A stretch of 64,000 nt of DNA, from the NCBI RefSeq assembly GCF_000002985.6, contig NC_003280.10:11652501-11716500 (forward strand), written 5' to 3'. The DNA is from Caenorhabditis elegans (lineage: Eukaryota; Nematoda; Chromadorea; Rhabditida; Rhabditidae). This document shows, one piece after another, positions 23,810 through 35,180 of the stretch; the first letter of the stretch is position 1, and each line of letters begins with the position of its first letter. Under the pieces are notes generated by a model. The model searched no databases and was not told the DNA's origin. It was given only the letters and a program-made list of their open reading frames with translations. The translations under genes were made by a program, and so were the position numbers.

Positions 23810-26562
23810 ATGGGATCAGTTATAACCAAGGAAACGGTCTTACAGGAGAATATTTATCTGAAGAAACTCAGCGGTTTGGAACCTGTCGACGATTATGACC
23901 CATTTTGGAACAAACTTCTCTCTTTCAGTCTCAAGTTTGATGATGACGACGAGTAAGGATTAAAATTAGGCAAAAGCTTTAAAAATGTTATAATCGTTTA
24001 GAGACACCCGAATCGCTTTGGAATCTGCTTTAGATGATCATCTTCAATGTCTAATGTACAATACACAAACAACAGGAAATTTCGCTGCATTTATTCGACT
24101 TTTCCTTCGCAGAGCCACAGAACTAAAAACATCAGAACAATGCGAAAAGTGAGTTGGAAAAAAAAATCATCATTATATTTAATTAAAGCTTTTTCTTATT
24201 TCAGTAAAATCTACTTATGGCAAACATCAAACGCTCTTCTCATTCTTCGTTACATCGCCAGATTTTTAACTCAACGTATGACGGAAAAAGAATTCGTGAG
24301 GATTTTCGCCAAAAGTCATGAGAGTACGGAAACCGAATCGTCGTCTACATCTTCCTCGTCGGATGAGGAAGATGATGACGAACAGAAATCAGAAAACGAA
24401 AATAATAATGGAGGTAAATAAGCTTCATTTAAAAAAAAAATTCAATAATAATCAAATTCTGACGTTTTCAGCGACAAAATATATCCCGATAGTTTTTCAA
24501 AACACTGCAGAAGAGTTCACGTATGAGCTGGTTTCGATTTTAATCAATATTTCTGTAAAGTGAGTTTTAAATTATTTTTTAAAAAATTGAATTAAAATAA
24601 TTTCAGCGAAACAACATTGGCAATCCATGTCGAAGCAGTTCGATGTCTCCTAACTCTCCTGAGCTCTCAACTATATAATGAATCAATTGTGAATACTTCA
24701 ATTGTCTTCAGATTCTTTATTGATGGATCATGTGCGAAACACGCAGCTTCGCTCACTAAAACTCTTCTTCTCAATTATTTGATCCACAATTCAGAGTATC
24801 ACATGACTGTACAAAAGCCACAAGAGAGCATTGTTTTTGGATTAGCTTGTATGTCACTGAAAATCTTTTTTAATTCTTTATTAAATTAAAAAAAAAACAC
24901 GATTTTTAAGCATCAATGTGGTCAATGGTCCAAATGGCAACTGGTATCGACTCCGCAGAGGAAGAAAAGAAGCCCCCACTTACTCTTGGAAACTTAAGCA
25001 TCCTGCTTCTCCTCAATCTTTCATGCCATCAACCTCTCAATTCATCCAATCCATTCAAAGAAACCCTTGCTCTCTTCCAAAATGCTCAAGAAGTATCCAC
25101 ATTGCCTACTCAGATTGTGTCGTTCAAAATCGATTATAATGGATTATACGAAAGATTGTGTGCTACCGCTGGCCAGGAACCTCCGATGCTTCTACTCTAC
25201 ATGCTTCTACAGGCGAACTCGGGATTCCGGAACTATGTGTTGTCTCGGATCAACCTCGAGAATCTAGTTGTTCCTGTTCTTCGAATTCTTCACGACGGTG
25301 TCGCGACATCGAACAACTCTCACCATGTTTATCTTGCATTGATTGTCGCCTTGATTCTCAGTGAAGATGATATTTTCTGCAAGATTATACACGAGACGGT
25401 GAGTTTTCACTAGAAATGCTAAGATTATATTGAAGTATATATTTGCAGATGATCAAGGATCTCGGCTGGCTGGACAGTGATTTCAGTGTCCGCGAGATCT
25501 CTCTCGGAGGTTTGACAACTCTTGTGCTGGTTCGAGCAATTCAGAAGAATGCTTTGAAAACTAGAGTTAGTTGTTGCTACCAAGGGTGTCATTTTTCAAT
25601 TTTTTTTTCGATTTTTTGACGTTTTTCAGTGGAAATCGAAAAATCGAAAAAAATGTTCAGAAAATTAACCATAAAATATGATTTTTTATCTAATTTTGTT
25701 TATATTGATAAGAACAAACATAAAAGTTTCATCTAAAAAGAAGAATAATGGCCAATATATCAAGCTCCTTTTTTAAAAATCGAAAAATCGAACAATTGAA
25801 AAAGCGAAAAACCGACAGTTGCTACCTGAAGATACAAAATTTTGTTTTTTTTTAAACCAAACTCAAATTTTTCCAGGACCGATATCTTCACACAAACTGC
25901 TTAGCTGCTCTTGCAAACATGTCAGCTTTCTTCAAAAATCTTGCTCCAATTGTTTGCCAAAGACTCATATCACTGCTTGATCTTCTAACAAAACGGCATG
26001 CTAAAATGGTGGATCATATGAGAGTCAGCAGTCAGAATGATGTTGCAGATGGACAGCCGATCAATTTCGTAAGTTCATATTTTGTTCAAAAATCCAAATA
26101 AAAAGTATAATATTTCAGCATGACGACATTACTGCTCTCGAAGAAGGAATTCGAACTCTCCTTGAGATCATCAACAGTGCACTTTGTGGAGGACTCCGTC
26201 ACAATTCACACCTCATCTACAACCTTCTCTACCATCGTGCTCTATTCGATGCATACGTTCAGCACCCAATGTTCCAAGATCTTCTTGTTAACATCGCAGC
26301 AGTAATCTCTCACTTCTCGTCGAAAGTGATACATGTCCCAGCAGGCGATGGATCCACAATGCTGCAAATAATCGAGAAGGAGGCAAACATATGGCCAACC
26401 GATCGACTCGCAAAGTTCCCAGAATTGAAGTTCCGATACGTGGAGGATGAGTACACTGTCGATTTCTTTGTGCCATACGTCTGGAGGCTATCTGTTCAAC
26501 ATTCGGGAATCTACTTCGAAACATCAAGAATCAAAATATTTAACGCCCAAAGTATTGCTTGA
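23810..26562 (+). CDS. Dymeclin-family Golgi protein
   Basis: Nine exons (23810-23952, 24002-24148, 24205-24413, 24472-24559, 24607-24848, 24911-25398, 25449-25565, 25877-26068, 26119-26562) give 689 residues; human dymeclin is 669. The N-terminus MGSVITKETVLQENIYLKKL resembles dymeclin, and a glycine at position 2 would allow N-myristoylation as reported for the family. Conserved stretches include YDPFWNKLLSFSL, LDDHLQCLMYNT, FVPYVWRLSVQHSGIYFE and a largely helical body with leucine-rich stretches. A serine/acidic linker (about residues 135-165) interrupts it. Dymeclin binds Golgi membranes and supports secretory traffic. The acceptor of exon 6 is an unusual TTTTTAAG. An intron/exon junction fragment of this gene is duplicated at about 30786-30933. 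I recall it as C47D12.2, without a search. Confidence 0.88.
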
Positions 26563-26700
26563 CCCTCAAATTGTTTTATTAATCGGTAAGCATAATGCCG
26601 GTAGTATTTATTCGGACGCAAATATTGATAAGTGGCCTTATTCATGTGATGATCATAAGATACCATAATAATGTACAATAAATCTATTATCTAATTGAGT

Positions 26701-28535
26701 TCAGAGTCCTTTGTTGTAGTACACCACTTTCGGGGGATTTGCCAACTTGTTGATATGATCTTGAAGTGAAAGCTCCAGCTTATCAACTTGAATTGAGCTT
26801 TTCTGTGGGAAAAGAGCACAACAAATTGGTGTGGAAAAAGCCAACATGAATCCACAGAGCAATGTTTGAAGAGGTGCAGCCATTCCAGGTGTATACCATG
26901 CAGTTTTGGAAAGTTGCTCCAAGATCACTGGTCCTAGAACCATATTTGGAACCGCCATTCCAACACGACTGAGCACAACTTGTGGAATAGCATGACCAGG
27001 TGCAACTGTTGAAAATCCCATTGTTCTACCTTCACCATCTTCAACTGGAATTCCATTTGTAAATTCTCTGAAACAAATAAATTATTAAAATGTCTTTTAA
27101 TCTGATTCTCACTTGTTTCTCATCATAGGAATATTAATTGCATTGGCGAATGCAATAGCAGCAAATGGAACGAGACGAGCAAGAATCGGCGGAGCATTTT
27201 TCCACTTTTTGAGCATATAATTGAATGAAAGAGCACAAGAAAGAGCTCCAGTAGTGGCACCGCAATACGAAAGAATCAAGGTTCTATCATCCTGTTTGTG
27301 GGTTCCGCTCCGGTTTGTGTAGTTGACGATGGCGTTGAATGATTGATTGACCCAATGGAAGAAGATCACATGGGGAAGTCTGGAAATATAATTATTTGTT
27401 TAATTGCTTGTGAAATAATGCAATTTTTGTAGCCCCGGCACGGAATTCTGGCTTCCCTCATAAATCGAAATGGCAGAGTTTGCCGAACTAGGCCATTTTG
27501 GGTCAGAGAGATTTTGTGTAGATTTACGGCGCGTTGCGTGTCGCGTCGCGGCTCGTTTTTAGTTGTAAAACTGCTGTATTTGTCCGTGTGGAGTACACGA
27601 AACTTTTCCACGCGCTGTCCGGCGGGCGATTGTCAATGGGGTGCGAAAATTCAATAAGAAAGGCCAGAACCCCGTGCCCCGGGTCTTGAAACGAGCGAAA
27701 CTTTGTCAGCTACCGTACTCACAAGTATTTCGCAACTTCCACTTGATTTGTTTTAAAGTTTCCAACGTTGTCCAGCAAAAAATATTATTTTTAGTTATCA
27801 AAACTACATAGAATATCATAAGCACAAAATTTTGGGATTCGTGCGCCAAAAATACGCAACCCGGTAACGACAAGAAACGTTTTTGTGAAATACAACAGTG
27901 TGTGCGCCTTTAAAGAGTACTGTAGCTTCGAATGTCTGTTGTTGCGGAGTTTTAATATACAGTACTCCTTGACAGCTTCCACCCTTTCTCATTAAACAAA
28001 AACAATTATCGTGCCGAGTCCAGGTACCGTATTTTTGGTGCAAACATCGGAAAATTCTGCTTCCGGGTAAGAAGAGTTGCGGGTACGGTAGCAGACAATT
28101 TGTGTTCGTGTCATTCGTGCCAGGACCCGCCAAAACGCACTTCTGATAAAAAGTGAGCATTCCTCCGGTAATAAGCATATTACACGGCACTTGAGCACTC
28201 ATTCTGCCCAAAATGAACATCTTCTCTCCGGTGTCGGGATGGAATGCCGAGTCGTAGAGTGTCTTTGCCTTCCACAACTCATCCACAGTCATATTCGGAT
28301 CATATTTTCCCTGCTTGTACTCCAGAACAATGTTGCGAGCCTTTTCCAACTTTGCATTGCTGACGAAAAGGTTCAAGCAATTTGCAGTTGAGAAGAAGTA
28401 ATTGACTCTTCCTGAATTTAAAAACAAATGTTTTTTTTTAATTCTGAAAATATTCAAACCTTGAAAAGTGTTCTGATCCCATCGTGGTCTTGAGATGTCT
28501 GGAAGCTCCGTGCATTTTGACAAGATTTGCGTCAT
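26701..28535 (-). CDS. sfxn-1.4: Sideroflexin-family mitochondrial carrier
   Basis: Four exons on the minus strand (28460-28535, 28141-28411, 27113-27379, 26701-27067) encode 326 residues, close to the 322 of human SFXN1. Diagnostic sequences are [12 protein letters not shown] at the N-terminus, [19 protein letters not shown], and [15 protein letters not shown] before the membrane segments. Several hydrophobic helices follow (around [27 protein letters not shown], and ICCALFP). Family members sit in the mitochondrial inner membrane, and some import serine for one-carbon metabolism. The start ATG (28533-28535) matches the family N-terminus. The donor GTGCGT at 28140 is weak but restores the frame. 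The 761-bp second intron is filled with repeats. The stop is 138 bp from the convergent dymeclin stop. The symbol is from memory; which family member it is remains less certain than the family. Confidence 0.88.
27480..27725. repeat. GC-rich dispersed repeat in the sideroflexin intron
   Basis: A GC-rich island (cggcgcgttgcgtgtcgcg, gtccggcgggcgattgtc, aggccagaaccccgtgcc) within an AT-rich intron. I recall this sequence as a widespread C. elegans dispersed repeat, but cannot confirm the family name. It ends with gcgaaactttgtcagctaccg, a motif also found near 36949 and 53960. Confidence 0.5.
27821..28068. mobile_element. MITE-like element, diverged copy
   Basis: It begins agcacaaaattttgggatt and ends aaaattctgcttccgggt, the inverse. 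It carries gtgtgcgcctttaaagagta internally, like the copy at 5757-6066. It lies within the second sideroflexin intron. Confidence 0.65.
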
Positions 28536-29336
28536 TTTAGATTCGAAAAGGTGAGGAATAGGAGAAATAGTTGGAAAGTGTGATAGTAACGAGCAAAATG
28601 AGTAGATGGGAGAGGGGTCACGTTTAAATGTGAAATGGGATAATTTTACTGAAAGCTTTTTTCCCTGGGGAGGTTTCCCAAATGTCTTTTTTAAAAAAAT
28701 TTCATCCAGTTGGGGCTTCACGTGGCCACATCATGTCTGTAAAATAAATAAAAACTAATTGCTCAAGTGTAAATTTTGGTTAATGTGCTCAAACTTGCTC
28801 TCTATCCTTTGTCATCTATACTGTCAAGTTATAAATTACTTTTAACTATTCAGATCTATCAATCTTTCAGTCGTATGGTGCTGTTCTACCTGAGAAGCAG
28901 GTGGTCCTTGTTTGTGTATTTTGCAAATGCACAATGTTCCTATATGTGCCTATGTTCAATGTTCAAGCAGGTTCACCAAGTGCGAGCTCAATGATCCTTT
29001 GATGTATACCGACATTCCTCCGACACCCTCTTCAATATTGTATTATTATCTTTCCTATACTACGAATAAATGAATGAAAAGCCCCAGTCGGCCCAATACA
29101 TTTCGCACATGGACTTCAAATTGCAGGAATCATAAAATACAGCGCAGAGCGTGGGAATCTTTCTGAGCTAGAAATCGATAACTTCGGTTGTTCTAACGTA
29201 GAATACAAACATAGACAGGTCAACATCCCAGTGGGACGCCTCCGTGGTGCGCTCACAGTGTTTATCGATTTGTATAATAGACCGGCCTCTGACTGTTGCT
29301 CCAATCTCCTTCATTCTCTCATTCAGAGCACTTCAG
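28536..29336. promoter_or_regulatory. Divergent spacer between the sideroflexin and F-box genes
   Basis: No supported coding exon is seen in these 801 bp. The region should contain the sideroflexin promoter at the left edge and the F-box gene promoter at the right. I recognise no specific motif. Confidence 0.4.
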
Positions 29337-30306
29337 ATGTCGTCTTCTCCCGTTACATCCTTTCATTTACTTAAACTCCCAACTCTTGTTCTCTCTGAAG
29401 TTCTAGATCACTTGAAAACAATGGATATGTAAGCTAATACCATACTCCTTATTTATTTCAAATCAATTTTTTTCAGATTCATACTTCGCGCAACATCTCG
29501 AAAAACTAAATGTGCTGTGAAACAATCTTTAGGGCACGCGAATAAGCGCCAGAGTGAGGATCGACGCTTCTTTGTATTGAATATTCATGCACGCCGAGAT
29601 TACTTTGAAATAATCTTCCAGACGTTAACTGCGGACATTAATTTATATAAGGGTGGTGATGTTAATCGAGTAGTGGAAATAATTTCAGATTTTCTAGAGA
29701 ACCAAGAAGATGTAAAAAGAGTATGCATAAACCTTTATATAAATGATATTTACAAAGAGGTGGATACTAAGAGATTAGTTGCACTTATTGTAAGAAAAAA
29801 AATATCTATTAATAATTTGACGTTTGACGGAAAAAAAAAATCAAATAAATTGTTTCGGGGTCTGTTCAAAAGTAAAGCGGCAGATTTGAAAGTGAGAACG
29901 GTGCATGATATTCAATTGAATGATATTAACTTGATGGTCCATTGCTGGCATGTGGCATTGGCTGGGATTAATTTGAACAGTGATCACTTAAACGTACTCC
30001 TCAAGAAATGGAAGGAAAACAGCAGTCTGGAATACTTTTGTGCAAGAGAAATGGAATCGCCTCTTGAAAAAACTATCATTCTTGAAGGGACAAACTCTAG
30101 ACAACGGTCAGTTTCTTTTGTTTTTTTTTGTTTCTCATAAAACTGGGTTTTACAGATCTGAGGATAATCGGTTTTATAGATTTAAGAATTGCGAATTTCT
30201 CACAACATGCAACAATGGAAAAGAATCTCACTTAACAATTTATGAGCATTGCTTCTTCCTCTCCGTTCCATTTCGAAACAACATTTTGATTGCTGATAAT
30301 TTATAA
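29337..30306 (+). CDS. F-box protein with FBA_2-like C-terminal region
   Basis: Three exons (29337-29428, 29477-30106, 30156-30306) join in frame into 290 residues. The N-terminus MSSSPVTSFHLLKLPTLV, followed by VLDHLKTMDIFILRATSRK, fits the nematode F-box pattern: a leucine-proline core, then 'L...S...K'. The rest resembles the F-box-associated (FBA_2) domain of the large C. elegans fbxb-type families, including the CWHVALAGINLNSDHLN segment. Such proteins are thought to be substrate adaptors of SCF ubiquitin ligases through a Skp1-related protein. The ATG lies directly after a CTTCAG acceptor. All splice sites are canonical and the frame is open, so it appears intact, although this family has many pseudogenes. 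I do not recall a gene name for it. Confidence 0.72.
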
Positions 30307-31091
30307 AACAATCTACGTGTACCCACATAAAGCTTTGATTTGTTGCTGAAAGTGTTTTTAAAAGCAATTACCGTACAAAACTCTGCAAAAATTTTGAAAA
30401 AGCGAGACCTCATAAGAAAACCCACATTGCAAGCGAGAATACGCTGTCGAAGCTGACAAATATCATCCTGGTCTTCAGAATCTGTATTAATGAATGAAAA
30501 TTTCAGGATTATGAACCACAGGTGTGCTTATTTGCCAAGCTAGCAAAATTTAGAAACCCCTAGTATAAATAAAGAAGAACCACTCAAACGAAACTTGAAC
30601 ATAATTATTGCATGTCCTAAATGTAAAATTAAAAGGAAATGATTCAAAATCAAGAGTTAACTGACTGCTGAGCTGCGATGCGTTTTAGTGGAGCTGGTCC
30701 AATTTTTCAAAACCATTTTCTTTCCTCTTTATGACCCAAAATTCCGAAACCAGTTGACCGATCAAAAAATGTTCAACTAACAATTCAATTTCGTAAGTTC
30801 CTATTTTGTTCGAAAATCCAAATAAAAAGTATAATTTTTCAGCATGATGACATATATGTTCAGCATGACGACATATATATATATATATATATATAACTGC
30901 CCTCGAAGAAGGAGTTCAAACTCCCTATTCGATTTTACGCGGGTCTCCTGATCATTCGTGGAGTTCAATAATTTGTACACGAATTAGATGTATTCATTTG
31001 AGCTGAAAAACAAGTTTCAAATAATGGACCGGAAAATAATAAAAAATGACAAAAAATACAGAAAATGGGCGGTGTGGAATGGGAATTTAGA
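30307..31091. other. Convergent spacer with a dymeclin-derived fragment
   Basis: No gene is visible. The spacer contains the duplicated dymeclin fragment at 30786-30933, including an (AT)n microsatellite near 30868-30893. The rest is AT-rich 3' flank of the two converging genes. Confidence 0.55.
30786..30933 (+). pseudogene. Duplicated dymeclin intron 8/exon 9 fragment
   Basis: The copy follows the functional gene at about 26063-26165 almost base for base: aatttcgtaagttc (donor), aaatccaaataaaaagtata (intron), ttcagcatga (acceptor), ctcgaagaaggagttc (exon). Inside the copy, ttcagcatgaygacatatat is repeated and has expanded into an (AT)n tract. Because the intron is present it came from DNA, not from mRNA. 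It is too short and too disrupted to encode anything. Confidence 0.85.
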
Positions 31092-32771
31092 TTAAAGAGT
31101 TTTTGAACTTCCTTTTCCATCAAGGAATTTCTTCTCAGTCTCTTGAAGCTCGGGGACATCAAGCAATGGGACAGAGGAATCAATTGATGATTTAATAACT
31201 ACGATTTCAGGAGCAGAAGATGAAACACTCCCATTTTCAGTATCATTCGAAGAAGTTGGACTATCATCGGAATTATCGAGCAGCCTTTTTTGATAGATAA
31301 CCTTATCGTTTCTGGCCTCACGCAGCTTTTTCTGAAATTCTTTTTGAAATTAAAACTTTTCCATTTTGGCATCTAATGTTATCCTTACCTCATAACAATA
31401 CGAATAAATGCAAAATGAGCAGCACAACGAAACCACCAATACACTGAATCCAATCAGCGCAACAATTGTGCTAATCTCGTATTCTTTCTCGTACGATGGA
31501 AGCACAACTGAAGAGAAGGATCTTCGAATTTTCTCCGCATTTTGAAAAGAATCAGTCGTGAAGCTGTATGTGATCGATAAGTTGCTTCGATGGTTAGAAA
31601 ATACTCCATTTTGGTTATAGTTTGTGAACTGGATTCCTTGCGGGAGATCTGGGCTACTTACAATGAGCTGATCGGAGCAGTCCATCATGATTCCTAAAAA
31701 GCGCAAATTTCATTGAAGAAAAAACTTTATAAAATATCCTAGTGTACACTTGAAAATTTGCCGTAGTTCCTGTATTTTTCTCGTTCCAAATTTTGTCATT
31801 TCTTTTGGAATATATTTACCATATTTTTTCAATTAGTATTGCACCCGACTACTTAACTTTGAAACGTTATATCTCGGTTTATTTTAAAGATATCGATATA
31901 TTATTAACTACAAAATTATAGAAAAAGAACAAACAAATATTTTGTTAGTTGGCAATTTTTGAATAGAACAAACAATAACTGAGATATAAGCTGTCAAAGT
32001 TGAACATTGGGGTGCGGTACTAATAGAGGAAATACAGTATATGCTTGAAGTGTAGTAACATTTTTTAAAATTACCTCACTAAATTCAAAAGGACCTAAAA
32101 ATCTTGCGGATCCTAATTTCATTTGAACGTTTTTGAAATAATCTTATTTTATTTATTAAAGGAAAATTTTATCACTTTCAAAAATCTCTTTAGGATTTTG
32201 GCATATTTGGATTATTTTGAGCATGTTTCTTTTTTTAAAAAATATTTTTTCTCTAGCAGAGCAGACTTGAATCATTTTCAGACTGTTTTGGTAAAGCATT
32301 AGAATGACATTTAATAAAGAAATAAATATGAAAACCCAGCCACCAATTACATTTTATAAATTTATTTACAAAAATTTGAACTTGCGCGTTAAATTTGATG
32401 TATTTTTTGATTACATAGTTTAGCTTTTTTTTGTAATCTATATAAAACTTACCCTCAAAAGCGTTCTCATCTTCCTCGTGGATCTTCTTGAGAACAATCG
32501 TGATGCACGAATTCTCACAAGGAATTGAGTGAATTGTTCCCGAAACACAATCCGTTCCCTTCCACTCATCGACGAATCCCATTGACTGTCCTGCAGAGGA
32601 ATTCTGCATGACTCGGCGGTGGGTGAGCTGTAATTTTAGATTATTCTAATATCAGCTCCCTCCTCAACTCACAAAGTTCCCAGCAACACATTGAGCACAA
32701 ACCCGGCTCCATTGCTCCGAATGAACCAAGCCCAAAAGGATGACAAGGCACAATAGCTTTGTCAAAAGCAT
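31092..32771 (-). CDS. Small single-pass membrane protein with Cys-rich ectodomain
   Basis: Four exons on the minus strand (32673-32771, 32453-32627, 31389-31693, 31092-31331) give 272 residues. Residues 1-18 (MLLTKLLCLVILLGLVHS) are a clear signal peptide. The ectodomain has six cysteines in CAQC, DC, PC..SC and DC arrangement plus possible N-glycosylation sites (NSS, NLS). A transmembrane helix follows at about residues 165-187 (STIVALIGFSVLVVSLCC), then a polar Ser/Asp-rich cytoplasmic tail ending KGSSKTL. I do not recognise the family. The early CxxC and the late 'DC' loosely recall Ly-6/three-finger domains, but the cysteine count is low and I do not assign it. Splice sites are canonical and phases match. 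The second intron holds an inverted repeat. Confidence 0.75.
31838..32025. repeat. Imperfect inverted repeat, MITE-like
   Basis: The left arm (gcacccgactacttaacttt ... gttatatctcggtt) pairs imperfectly with the right arm (aactgagatataagctgtca ... ggggtgcggtact). It lies in the second intron of the small membrane protein gene. Confidence 0.6.
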
Positions 32772-33330
32772 AGCCTCCTGGAATTTATATTAAACAAAGC
32801 AGTAAAAAAAAGGGGTATCGAAACATTTTTCTTATATAGTTTAATATGAAAAGAATTTAATAAGAATCGTTGAGCAATGCGTTATTAGAATTTGAAATAA
32901 GAGGAGAAAGAAAGGACAAGCGAAAACAGATTTGAACTGTTTAGAGAAAAGAAAACATTGGAGGACAGAAATATGAAGAAGAAGAAGGAGAGGAGGTATG
33001 ACCGGAGGAGGAGACATGTGAACTTGTGCACATGCTGCAATGATAAAAGGAGAGCGGCTGTTGGGTGTTGAAACGAAAATGGGTCCTTGAAAATGATAGT
33101 ATCCATTTAGTCACTTATGGAAGTAAGACCAGGTACCATCAAAAAATTTGAAAGCAAAGTATATTGCCGAAATTAAAATCATGATTATTTTTTCGAAGTA
33201 TAAAATATTGATTTTAAATTCGATGAATTTTATGACTCATGATTCCAATTTTTAGACTCCAATTCAATTTTGCTACAGATTCCTGCCTGAATTTATATAT
33301 TCTACATACTGCCAATTTTTAGTTAGACAC

Positions 33331-34077
33331 ATAAGTAGGCATGTAGGCAACCATTTCAGGAGGCATGAGGTAGGCATGAGATAGGTGCATAGGCGGGATA
33401 TTTACAAAAAAAGAACCTCAATCCTACTTGAAACATCTGAACTGAAAGCAACATGATAGAGACTAGACTTTCGCAGAAGCTGATGGCTGGAATACCATGA
33501 CGCTCTGTGCAAAGATTTTTCAGTTTTATTTCCCGTGACTTTCAATGTTAAGTCAGACATGAAGAAAGTTTGCAGAAATATAATTTTAAAACACTGCATC
33601 TCAAGAAATACAAAGATTTGCCAACAACGTTGTGACCGGGAGAAGCGACTGACAATGAAATGAAACGATTGACTCCTGAGCGGAAATAGGCGGAGAAGGA
33701 GAATCATATGAGTCATCAAAAATTGAATTCTGGAATAAAACAACCAATTGTCAAAGTAGAGAAAAGGGGTACAGGTAGTTACCATAGGCAGGTAGGTATG
33801 GTATGCATGTAGGTATGATTCGCAGGTAGGTATGGTAGGATGGTAGGTATGGTAGGCATGTAGGTGTGATAGGCAGGTAGGTATGATTTACATGTAGGAA
33901 TGGTATTCAGGTAGGTAGGCAGGTCGACACTCAGAAATTCGTACCTGCATCATGCCTACCTGCTCACCGTATATTTTCTTTTTTCAAGGTATATTAACAC
34001 TTTCTCATTTTCACTAATTTGTTGAAAATGTTTTAAAATATTTCAACAGGCGTAGGTAAGTCAGGCGTAGGTATTGT
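33331..34077. repeat. GCCTAC/GTAGGCA-type dispersed array (two blocks)
   Basis: Blocks at 33331-33395 and 33781-34077 are built of short 'aggtaggtatg', 'ggcatgtagg' and 'ggcaggta' units in one orientation. At about 33945-33965 the orientation flips to 'cctgcatcatgcctacc'. It is the same family as at 57195-57800. Confidence 0.75.
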
Positions 34078-34554
34078 GCTTATTGAAATCCAAATAGATT
34101 AGAAATTTTAACGTATCATTCTCGTTCCCACTCTCCAGAGAACACAATCTGTAGAATAAAAATAACAAAATCAGTGAAGGTCAGTCACCTAGTATGACGG
34201 AATGTTTGTTTTACACCAAACTCCCAACCAATGTCAGATGCCCGTTGGCCGTTTTGAAAATGGGAAAATGTTATTGTTTCGCCACCTAAAAAAAATCACA
34301 TTACAACTAACATAAATAATGAAACATCAAAAAAGAAAGCTCCAGTTTATTGATGCCACAAAAGAGAACAAAACATTGGGGAGGAATTCGTGAACGCGGA
34401 AAAATGAAAAAATAGGAGATCTTTGGAAGCTTATTGATAGGACGATCATTTTATTTACATAAAAGCTTCTGTAAAATAGGCTAAATTGTAGATCTAAGTC
34501 TAATAACTCACAGATCTACGAATTTACATGGTCAAAACAAAATTCATTCAAAAC

Positions 34555-35180
34555 TTAACATCACTGGAAAATCATAGAAAGCCCTTCTTTTTTATTTTAT
34601 AAAACTGTTTAGCATTATCAAATTTACCGGAAAATACCAAATAATGTATGCTAGCTTGACCGGAAGTTTATTTCAATAAAAATCAGAAATTAACCAAAAG
34701 CTCTTTTTTTTTCATAAATTCAAAAGTACTACAAAATCATATGGAGTCATTCTTTTTTATTTCATAAAACTATTCAGCATAGTCAAAAATACCAGAAAAT
34801 GACAAACAGAGTATAATAGCTTGTACGGAAATATTTTTTCAAAAATTGATAAAAATATATAAAAGCTGATTTTTTTCAAAATATCAAAAGTATGGGAAAA
34901 TCATATGGAGTCGTTCTTTTTTATTCCATAAAACTGTTCTGCATAGTCAAATTTACCAGAAAGTACCAAGTAATGTATGCTAGCTTGACCGGAAGTTTAT
35001 TTTCAAAAAATCAGAATTTAACCAAAAACTCTTTTTTCCAAAAATTCAAAAGTACGACAAAATCATATGGAGTGTTTTTTTTATTTCATAAAACTATTGA
35101 GCATGATCAAATTTACCAGAAAATACCAAGTAATGTATGCTAGCTTGACCGGAATGTTATTTTAAAAAATTCAGAATTAT
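34555..35180 (+). repeat. Tandem repeat, about 160-165 bp unit, nearly four copies
   Basis: The word 'aaaact[ga]tt..gcat' starts at 34601, 34766, 34930 and 35090, giving periods of 165, 164 and 160 bp. Each unit also holds 'aaaatcatatggagt', 'accagaaa.taccaa' and 'tgtatgctagcttgaccgga'. Copies 1, 3 and 4 are closer to each other than to copy 2. Confidence 0.85.

Noticed and set aside
33402..33785. 127-codon open frame on minus between repeat blocks
   Set aside because: No start context, no signal or domain, no splice partners, and it is flanked by repeat arrays.
34555..35180. CRISPR-like array
   Set aside because: Units are contiguous, diverged 160-165-bp tandem repeats without constant short repeats and unique spacers, in a eukaryotic genome.
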